64,000 bases of DNA from NCBI GenBank assembly GCA_934489735.1, contig CAKSSR010000002.1:107193-171192 (forward strand). The letters are read 5' to 3'. Source of the stretch: an uncultured Eubacteriales bacterium. Its GTDB lineage: Bacteria; Bacillota; Clostridia; Oscillospirales; Acutalibacteraceae. A program made the translations under genes and the position numbers. The notes under the pieces are model-generated. The model was given only the letters and a program-made list of their open reading frames with translations. It made no database searches and had not been told where the DNA came from. Position 1 is the stretch's first letter, and the number at the start of each line of letters is the position of its first letter. Shown piece after piece: positions 17,788 through 27,400 of the stretch.

Positions 17788-19398
17788 TTACTTTTTCTCA
17801 TCGTCATATATCTTTGCTTTCTTTCTAGCTACACTTTCCTCAAGCTCTTTGTTTACAACTAGCACTGAGTAATAACTTGCATAGTTACTATTCTTACCTT
17901 TTTCTATCTCTTTGCTATATATTTCTGACCTTTTCCTAATGATATCTTCACTATACTTCCCTTTCATAGCAAGTTTAGTATAATATTCTGCATAAATGTG
18001 ACTTCTGCCAGCTTCTACTTCTTTTGCATATATTCCCGCGCATTTTCTTGCAACTTCGTAATTGATTTCTTTTTCTATAAGTAACATCGCATAATAATCA
18101 GCAAATACTTCGCTTTTGTTTTCAACTGTTATCATATATTCATACATATCAGCCATTTTTCTCGCTGTTTCTTCACTAATTTCTCTATTTGTAACTAATT
18201 CTGAGTAATAATCAGCATAAAATTCGCTTCTATTTTCTTCTTCTACTATTCCTTCATATGCTCTGGCTTGTCGACAAGCTAAATCTGGGTCAATTTTCTT
18301 TTCCAATACTAAATAGACGTAATAATCTGAATAAGTATCTGAGTTTCCCTCTCTCATCTTTGTCTCGTACATAAATGATTTCTTCCTTGCCATTACATCT
18401 GTATCCCCGTTGATAACTGAAAATGCATAATAACTTGCATAATTACTTTTTCTTCCTGATTTTACTTCAAATTCATAGATAGTTGCTTGTCTTCTTGCAA
18501 TATTTTCATTAATATCCGAGTCAGAAATTAAAATTGCATAATAGTCCGCATACACTTTGCTCTTCCCTGACTCTATTTCTCTCTCGTATACTTCTGATCT
18601 CTTTGCAGCTGTATTGTAATCGAAGTCTTGATTCAATGTCAACATAACATAGTAATCAGCATAAGTTTCAGTTTTGCCTTCGACCATAACCATTTTCTCA
18701 TATAGCTCTGCTTTTTCTTTAGCCAGACCTTCACTAAGTCCCCTTAAATTAACAACCATAGCATAATAGTCTGCATAAATTCTACTCTTGTTTTCCAAAC
18801 TTATAACCCGTTCATAAATTGATGCCTGTTTTCTTGCCAATTTCTCTCCAAGGCTTTTATTTACAATTAAAATCGAATAATAATCTGAATAATGCACACT
18901 TCTGCCTTTAATAAGTTCAGTTTCATAAACTTTTGCTCTATTTCTTGCAGTTTCTTCATCAAATCCAAAGTCAGATCTCAACATAGTATAATACTTTGCA
19001 TAATATTCGCTCATTCCTGACTTAATTTCATTATTATATGTCTCAATTATCATTCTTATTTTACTTTCGTCCATGTTCGAGGTTATCGTCGGGGTGACAT
19101 ACGTTGGGAAATGGTAGTCATTTTCTAAAGGCATTAAAAAATAATTAACTTTTTCTGGTCTTTCTATCTCTGCCTCTTTAAAAACCATTCTTTTTTCTTC
19201 TTTTTTTCTTTCCTTTCTATGTCTTTTCTTTCTAGATTTATGCTTTTTGCTATATAAATCCTTTTTTATTGAGCCCTGTAAAGCCCCCTCCGTATGGATC
19301 TTGCTACCATTGCTATTATAACTCATTGCAAAAGTAGATCCCATCATCATTAAATTTAATCCTATTATAAAAATTGGTATAAATCTGATCTTACGCAT
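17788..19398 (-). CDS. YADYYA-repeat secreted protein with strongly basic N-terminal region, 536 aa
   Basis: Signal peptide MRKIRFIPIFIIG ending near STFA-MS. Residues about 51-70 are an unusually dense run of Lys and Arg (KKHKSRKKRHRKERKK), like a nuclear or nucleolar targeting or nucleic-acid-binding segment. From about residue 110 there are eleven repeats; several carry one extra residue before the GKS-like turn (LENKSRIYADYYA, VEGKTETYADYYV), giving a 38-residue variant. The start is taken at 19398, because the longer frame from 19443 runs through the GGAGG site that serves this ATG. An extended -10 box (TGGTATTAT) lies at 19434-19442. The basic region could bind teichoic acids or nucleic acid instead of directing import. 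Confidence 0.86.
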   Translation of the reverse strand: MRKIRFIPIFIIGLNLMMMGSTFAMSYNSNGSKIHTEGALQGSIKKDLYSKKHKSRKKRHRKERKKEEKRMVFKEAEIERPEKVNYFLMPLENDYHFPTYVTPTITSNMDESKIRMIIETYNNEIKSGMSEYYAKYYTMLRSDFGFDEETARNRAKVYETELIKGRSVHYSDYYSILIVNKSLGEKLARKQASIYERVISLENKSRIYADYYAMVVNLRGLSEGLAKEKAELYEKMVMVEGKTETYADYYVMLTLNQDFDYNTAAKRSEVYEREIESGKSKVYADYYAILISDSDINENIARRQATIYEFEVKSGRKSNYASYYAFSVINGDTDVMARKKSFMYETKMREGNSDTYSDYYVYLVLEKKIDPDLACRQARAYEGIVEEENRSEFYADYYSELVTNREISEETARKMADMYEYMITVENKSEVFADYYAMLLIEKEINYEVARKCAGIYAKEVEAGRSHIYAEYYTKLAMKGKYSEDIIRKRSEIYSKEIEKGKNSNYASYYSVLVVNKELEESVARKKAKIYDDEKK

Positions 19399-19433
19399 TA
19401 CATTTTCCTCCAAATTGATATATTGTTTGTAAT

Positions 19434-19442
19434 ATAATACCA
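19434..19442 (-). promoter_or_regulatory. Extended -10 promoter candidate (TGGTATTAT)
   Basis: TGG-TATTAT lies about 36 bases upstream of the start at 19398, embedded in AT-rich DNA with no clear -35 box. Same pattern as at 5621, 14290 and 28698. Confidence 0.45.
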
Positions 19443-19593
19443 TGTATTCATTATAATTTTAAACTTTAAAATGCAACAAATAAAAAATTCACATTTTCTA
19501 GACAAAAGTTCATCTCATAAGTTAACAAACTTACAGCCTACTCAACAATTTTTTCTACATTTCTCTTCAAATTTTCAATTTCTACAATATTAT

Positions 19594-21384
19594 TCATACC
19601 TCATCCCCATCGCTTGGTAACCATCTATCGATATTTGTATCAAAATCGTTAACGAAATTAAATGCACACTTGTCAGCATACTCACTATTGCAACCCTTTT
19701 TTACTAGATCTTCAAATACTTCTGCCCTCCTTCTTGCAGTAGCTTCATCTAAATTTAATTTGGTTATTAACATCACATAATAACCTGCATAAGTGCTGTC
19801 CCTTCCTTCCTCAAGGATTACTTTTTCGTAAATCTTAGATTGTTCTCTCGCTATTGATTCTTCTAAATTATATTCTATCATCAACATAGAGCAATAGTCC
19901 GAATAAATATCTGTCCTTCCCTCTTTAATTTTTAGAAATTCGTAAACGTTTGCTTGTTTCTCGGCTGCAAATTTATCTATTCCCTTAGTCAAAATTAAAT
20001 AAGCATAATGCTTTGCATAAATATAGCTCTTTCCATGCATAGTTACTAATTTACTAACCAGCCCAGCCTTGTCTCTTGCTTGATATTCGTTCATATTTTC
20101 CATTACTATTGCATTAGCATAACAATCTGCATAATAAGGTCCCGTACCTACTTTCATCATTTCTTTATATATTCCTGCCTGAGTATATGCCAATTCACTA
20201 CTACACTTACCTGTCGCAACCAGCATTGCATAATAATCTGAAAAATAATAGTCTTCCCTTCCAATTACTCTAAGTCTCTGATATATTTCAACTTGTTTCC
20301 TTGCCAATGGTTCCTCCATATTTCTTTCTACAATTAGCATTGCATAGTAATTAGCATAAATATATGTCTTTTTTTCCTCAATCATTACACGCTCGCATAT
20401 TTTTGCTCTTTTTATCGCTGATTCTTCGTCAATTTCATCAATTACAATCAGTTTTGCATAAATATCTGCAAAAACTGTACTAACTCCTACCTGGGATATC
20501 AATTTCTCGTATAAATCAGTCTGAAGCCTGGCTTTCTCTCTTGAATAATAGTATTTTGTAACAAGCGTAGCATAATAGTTTGCATAAAGGTCACTACTCC
20601 CTTTTTTTCTCAAGTCTTCGTATATCGTTGCCTGTTGCATTGCTCTGTCTCTATCAATTAAGTCATTCAATATTAAATTGGCATAATAGTCTGCATAAAG
20701 TCTACTCTTTCTCCATAAAACCACCAAGTCTTCGTAAATCTTTGCCTGACGTTCTGCAATATTTTCTTCCAAATTTCTATCCACAACTAAAATTGAGTAA
20801 TAATTTGCATAGATATCGCTCTTACCTTTTAACTTTTCTTTTTCATATGCTTCTGATTTCAATTTTACTACTTCCTCACTAATATTTTTTCCTAATATTA
20901 TAGTCGAATAGTAATCAGCATAGTAATATGACTTTCCCCCAACTATCATTTCTTCGTAAAATTTAGCCTTTTTTTCTGCCATTTCTCTGTCATAATTCAT
21001 ATCTACAACCAAAAACGCACAATATTCTGAATATATATCACTTTTTCCTGCTTTTTTTAAATTTTCAAATAATAAAGCCTTTATATTTGCTATTTTTTTC
21101 TGTACTTTCCTATTTACTACCAAATCAGCATAATAATTTGAATATATATCACTTTTTCCTTGGGTTTTACATAGATCATATATTCTCTTTTGCTCTTCTT
21201 CTAATGATACCTTAATTTTTTTAGTTGGCCGTGGCAAATCTTGACCTGTTTGTGACAAATCTTGACCTGCCATTAATTTTGGAATACAAATCTCTTCTAA
21301 ATTAGATAATTTGTCTACTGCAAGTACATTTATTCCAGTACTAAATAAACTTATAATCAAAATACATTTAAATATTTGTCTCAT
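19594..21384 (-). CDS. YADYYA-repeat secreted protein with N-terminal NLS-like motif, 596 aa
   Basis: Signal peptide MRQIFKCILIISLF ending near VLA-VD. A linker then holds a small duplication (GQDLSQT/GQDLPRP) and, at residues 51-60, PRPTKKIKVS, which matches the K-[KR]-x-[KR] pattern of monopartite nuclear localisation signals. About fourteen repeats follow. These belong to the same subtype as the gene at 17788, with Met or Lys variants and 37-38-residue spacing. The C-terminus (DTNIDRWLPSDGDEV) is acidic and not repetitive. The start is supported by AGGA just upstream. No enzyme motif; function unknown. Placing the basic motif at the N-terminal side rather than at the tail differs from the genes at 286, 2565 and 5732. 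Confidence 0.86.
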   Translation of the reverse strand: MRQIFKCILIISLFSTGINVLAVDKLSNLEEICIPKLMAGQDLSQTGQDLPRPTKKIKVSLEEEQKRIYDLCKTQGKSDIYSNYYADLVVNRKVQKKIANIKALLFENLKKAGKSDIYSEYCAFLVVDMNYDREMAEKKAKFYEEMIVGGKSYYYADYYSTIILGKNISEEVVKLKSEAYEKEKLKGKSDIYANYYSILVVDRNLEENIAERQAKIYEDLVVLWRKSRLYADYYANLILNDLIDRDRAMQQATIYEDLRKKGSSDLYANYYATLVTKYYYSREKARLQTDLYEKLISQVGVSTVFADIYAKLIVIDEIDEESAIKRAKICERVMIEEKKTYIYANYYAMLIVERNMEEPLARKQVEIYQRLRVIGREDYYFSDYYAMLVATGKCSSELAYTQAGIYKEMMKVGTGPYYADCYANAIVMENMNEYQARDKAGLVSKLVTMHGKSYIYAKHYAYLILTKGIDKFAAEKQANVYEFLKIKEGRTDIYSDYCSMLMIEYNLEESIAREQSKIYEKVILEEGRDSTYAGYYVMLITKLNLDEATARRRAEVFEDLVKKGCNSEYADKCAFNFVNDFDTNIDRWLPSDGDEV

Positions 21385-21466
21385 TTCCTACTACCACCAA
21401 ATATATTTACTTCCCCTTCCTATTTTTTTCATCCCATTTCTTAAAAATCAATTAATAAATTCAGTC

Positions 21467-24400
21467 TTACATCTTATTTTTCTTGAAAGCTGAATGAGTT
21501 TTCATCTGTTCGCATAAATTTCCACAAACCAGAACAATATATCTTGGATTTTCTAATCTTCTTTTCTCACATTCTGATGCTATTTCATCTGCTTCATTAT
21601 CATTTAAGCTATTTTTCACTACGGAATAAGCATAGCTATAAGAATAGACAGCACTTTTCCCTTCCGCCATTTTCTTTTCATATACTATTTGTTGCCTTTC
21701 TATATCTTTTGTCCCACATTCTTCTATCATAGCATAATAATAAGCATAATTATGATTGTTTGTTTGTAAAATTTTATTTGCATATTTCTCTGCCATTCTA
21801 ATAGATGTCTCATCATTCTGGTTTCTTCTGTACATAAACATGGAATAATTCAAAGCATACTCACTATTTCTATATTTCTTTAAAGCTTTTTCATATATCC
21901 GTGAAACCTCATCCACTTGCCTTGGATTTAGTCCTTTAAGTACCATTAAAATACTGCAGCACTCTGCATACTGTTGACTTTGACCATCCTTAATCTTGTC
22001 AGAATAAATCCTAGCCATACGTATTATATCTTCTTCATATATTTTACTATTTGTTTTTAAGTTTGCATAATAGTCTGAATAATGATGATCATTGGTTAAT
22101 AAAATCATCTTTTTATATTCTTCTGACTGAAGTCTAGCTCTTTCTTTATCCATGTCATTATTCACTATCAGCTTAGCATAATAAAGTGCATAATAGTCCG
22201 ATGAACATTTTGTAAGTTCCTCTTCATATATCTTTAAAATATTCTCAATTTTCTCAGGAGATATGTTCCATGTCGATACAAGTTTAGCATAACAGTCTGC
22301 AATTTGATAGCTTTTTCCACTTTTTAATTTAGCTATATATGTTTTTGCTTGCACTTTTGCATCTTCTTCATTAATATTGTCAAGCGCAACCAACTTTGAA
22401 TAATATCTAGAATATTCATCGCTCTCATTATTAATCATTTTAATATATAAATCAACTGCTTTTTTCTTTTCACTTGCTCCATATCTGTCATAATTCATTA
22501 AATCCAAGTAATATGATGCATAAGCATAAGATTTCGTTCTTATCATCTGCCCAAATAAATCTAAACACTTCTTCAATCTTCCTTCAGCTAAGTAGTTACA
22601 TCTTAGGTCGATATATTTTAAAGAATAATATTTAGTAAAGTCTTGTATTCTCATACTTTCGTATTCTTTTGCTTTAATTTCTGCATCTTTCTCGCCCATA
22701 TCATTCAAAATGGCATCAGCATAGTATTCAGAGTAATACCCACTCTCTCCTTTTCCTAATTCGTCATTATATATTTTAACATATCTCATTGCTACTTCTT
22801 CTGCTCTCTCTTTTTTCATCTCTCTGTCTACAATTAGAAAGGCATAATAATCCGAATATATATGATCTTTAGTCTTTTCCATTCCCTCTTGATATGCTTC
22901 AGCTAATTTTCTCATTTTTTCAAACTCAATCTCGTCTTCCGATGCTAATATCATAAAATAATTCAAATAGTCCTCATTTTTTGCCTTAGTATCTGAAAAT
23001 TCTTGAGCTAATCTTTCTGCTATTTCTATCGATGTCCCTTTTGTTACTAAAAAGTATGAATACCAATGTGAATAATTATTATTTTTTCCTTCCCTAATCT
23101 TCAAATTATATTCTTTCGTCCTTTGCAATACTTCATCTCTGTCTAATTTTAAATCTGTAATCAATCTAGCATAGTAGTCTGAGTAAAAATATGATTCCCT
23201 TCTCTTTATCATATTTATAAAGTGCGATGTCATTTGCTCAGCCTTCTCTTCATCCAGTCCTTCTTTAATCATTAATCCGATATAATAGTCCATATAACGC
23301 TTGCTCTTACCTAATTCAATTCCTTTATCATATATTGCCTGGAACTCTTCCATTCTGCTTCTTGCTTCTTTATTGCTTAAATTCTTTTCTAATATTAAGT
23401 GAGCATATCCATCTGCATAAAACTTCTTTCTTCCCGCTTCAATTTCTTTTTCATATATCTTTGCAAGTTTTTCAGCTTTTTTATTCTTAATTCCCTTTTC
23501 TGTTACTAAGTAAGCATAATAATCTGCAAATACCTCGCTATAGTTTCCTCTTTCTTCCTTTTCTTTCTTTAATTCAATTCTTTTTACTATTTGTCCATAC
23601 TCATCATAATTCTTGATATTTTTTTCTGCGGATACCTTTGCTGCGTAATCAATTTTATGATCAATCAAAGAAAAATCTCTTCTTTCTTCGCTAAACTCAA
23701 TTGAGGCAATATCTATATATACATCAGTTTGATGATGTGCTATTTCTTCGTCAATGTCATTCAAACATAACGATGTTGCATAGTAAAAAGCTTTAAAAGT
23801 ATCTTTAAATTCTAATATCGCTTTTTCATAAATCTCTGCTATCTTTCTAGATAGTTCTTCATTTCCATAACGATACTTACTTATTGCATAGCATTCTGCA
23901 TAAGCCTGACTTCTACCTCTATTGAGTTCCCCTGCATACATCTGTGCTGATTCTTTCAAGCTACAAAGTCCATCTTTATGATCATCCATACTAGCATAAA
24001 ATTTGCTATAGAAGTATGCAAATTCCTCGCTTTTGCCCTTAGCCAGTGCTACATCACTCCTAAAAAATGTTTCTGAATATTCCGGATTCAGTTCGTAATT
24101 ATTATTTCTCATCAATTCGCTAATTGCTCTTATTGAAACCGATATGCATTTTTCATCCAAGTTTCTATATTCCATTTGTTTTCTGCATTCTTCAACTAGG
24201 TTCTCTACTAACTCCAACTTTTTATAATCTCTGAATACTGCATAGCAATTTGCTATTTGTTTGTTTTCTCCTGATCGTAACAAGTCATAATATATATTTG
24301 CTTGACGTCTTGCTGATGCCTTGTCTAGTCTTTCTTTTACAATTAAATTTGCATAATATTTAGCATACTCTTTACTTTTACCTCTTTTAAGTTCGTCCTT

Positions 24401-27400
24401 ATATACTTTCAGTTGCTCTTCTGCCAATTCATTTGTCATCTTCTTTTCAATTACTAATTCAATATAATAATGTGCTAAATCTTCATTGCTCAATTCTAGC
24501 TCCACTTCATATTTATCTGCCATTCTCCTAGCTTCTGCTTCATTTAATCCTCTTTCTGCAACTAAGGTGGCATAATAATCAGCATAATTATTACTTTTAT
24601 GTCTTTCAATTTCACCTTTATATAAACCAATTTGAATATCTGCTTGTTTCTCTGTCAAATTTCTTTTCAAAATCAAATCAGAATAATAATTTGCATAATG
24701 CTGGTCATAGCTTTTCGCAAATTCTTTCATAAATAAATTTGTATCACCATTGACATTATACTTCCAATTCCTTGCTATATTTTCTTCATATATTGTCGAA
24801 ATTCTCTCAGCGTCTTGTCCAGATATGTTTTCATTTACCGATAGATAAGCATAGCAGTCAGAATATACTCGACTCCTTCCAGATGTTAACTTTTCGTAGT
24901 ATACATTTGCTTGCCTTCTTGCTAATTCTTCCGGAAGATTCCTGCCAACTACTAATTTAGCATAATATTTTATACATTCTTCTGGCAGTTTGCTAGTTTC
25001 CGTTTCTTTTTTAAATAAATCGCAATATGCTTCTGCCTTTTTAATAGCCTTCCAATTCCCCATGCCATTTTTCACTATAAGATCTGCATAATAACTTGAT
25101 CTTACCTCGTCTTTATCTCTCATTACAATCTCACGAGCGTATACATTTGCCTCTCTTTCTGCTGATATTTTATCCATTTTGTCATCTGAAATCAATTGGT
25201 TATATTTATATTTAAAAAAGTCTCCATAAATTTTTATACGATCTTCAACCGAAATATAATTTTTCATAAATCTATAATTATTCATTGATATAAGCTTGCA
25301 TTTCGATAAGTTGTCATAAATAAAATCATTTTTACGGCCATTTTTAACATTTAAAAATATTCTATATGTATATAGTTCTTCTAAAAGTGCCTTAAGTCTA
25401 GCTTCACCTTCATTCATTCCCTCATTAATTCTACGATATGCATATTCATTTGCTAATTCATCTATAGACAAATATTCTGTCTCGCAATAATATTTGTTAA
25501 ATTTTCTCTCTTTCACATATATTTCTGCTTGAAGTCTTGCTTTATCTTCATCTATGCCATTTATCACTCTTGTAAAAGCATAATAATGTGCATAGCTTTT
25601 CCCTCCATAAGGCAACTCCGCCTCATATATTGCTGCCATATTGCTAGCATTTTCTTCATCAATGCCTAATTCTGTCACTATGTCGGCATAATACATTGAA
25701 TATTGCTCACTATTTCCTTTACGGACCTTACCTTCGTAAGCATTCTTCCACCTTTCTCCGTACTCTTTGCCATACTTTTTATAAAGATCAAAGTATCTTG
25801 GGTCATCACCGTTGCTATAAAAGTCCAATAGTTCTCTTATTTCCTTATCATTTTTATTCGTCAATAATAATTCTCTAATATAACAGCTTGCAATTCTCTC
25901 CCCATATAAAAATTCTTCAATCATATACTTGTCAGTATAAAATTCTGCTTCTATTCCACTTATGTCATATCTGTCGATTAAATCTTTTCTAATGCGATTC
26001 CATTCCTTCATCTCTGATTCATAATACTTTCTCATAAATGCGTTAGCTTGCTCCATAACATCTACATCTTTATTATATTTCATACAAAAGGTTGCACAAA
26101 CATCAGCAAATTTAAAATCTATTCCTTTATGTGAGTCAATAGTTTCTTTATAAATTTTAGTCTGTTTTTCTGCATCCTCCTTGCTCTTTCTTTCATTTAT
26201 GATTAATGATGCATAATATATAGCATATCGTTCCTCTCTGCCATTTTTCATCTGGTCTACTACTATTTCTGTCATCATTCTCGCTATATTCTTTCTATAT
26301 CCTTTTGCAATCAACTTAATATAAATATTTATATATCCTCTGTCCTTGTCCTGCAGTTCTTTTCCATGTTCCTTTACAAAAAGGTCGGCTTGCTCTCTAC
26401 TTGCATCCAAATATATTGAAAAGAAAGCATATATGTCTGAAAGGGTTGAATTCATTCCCATTTCCTTACTTTGTCTAAAAAACATGTCAACCTGTGCCTC
26501 TGTGGCTGTAAACGGAATATCCTCGTCCACTGCCGAGCTAACATATTTTAAATATTCCCTGCCTTTTGCTGATATTTCCTTTAATTTTTCTATTGCCTCT
26601 CGTTCGTTTAGGTCTGATATTTCTGTGAGTGCAATATAACATTCTGAATAAGCCTTACTTTTCCCTTCATTTACTTTCTTTTTATATTTATCTGCCATTA
26701 TTCTTGCTTTGATCTCACTTAAATTTCTTTCATTTATCAGTCTTGCATAATAGTCAGCATAAATCTCATCTTTTCCCCTTTGAATTTCACTTTCATAAGT
26801 CAAAGCCATCCTTCTTGCTAGCTCTTTTCTTTCGCCTTCACTGACTAATCTAACATAATAATCAGCATAAAGCTTACTCTTGCCTAATCTTATCTCTTCA
26901 TTGTACATGTTTAGCATTTCTTTTGCTTTATCTCTATCTATTTCTTCATCTATTAATAAATTAACATAGTAATCCATATTCTTTTCATCTGGATTGAGTT
27001 CTTTCTCATAATCATAAGCTTTTATTTTTCTTTCTAATTTACAACCAGATTCGTCTCTTGTAAATATTTTTTCAAATACGCTCATAGTATAGTAATCAGC
27101 ATAATCTTTGTCCCCGCTATTATCTAATTCTAACTCGTAAACCTCTGCCATATCTCTAGCATCTTTTTCTTTAAAGTTTCTCATCAATGACCTAGCATAA
27201 TAGTCAGCATATCCTTCCCCCTTCCCATTTTCTATTTCCTTTACGTATAAATTTGCTTGCTTTTCTGCAACATTTCTTTCAATATTACCTCCCAATATCA
27301 ATCCAAGATAATACTTTGCATACATTTTCCCTTTTCTATCTTTCATTTGTAAATACATTCTCGCCATATAGTCTGCTTTACTTTTGCTTACATTATTTTC

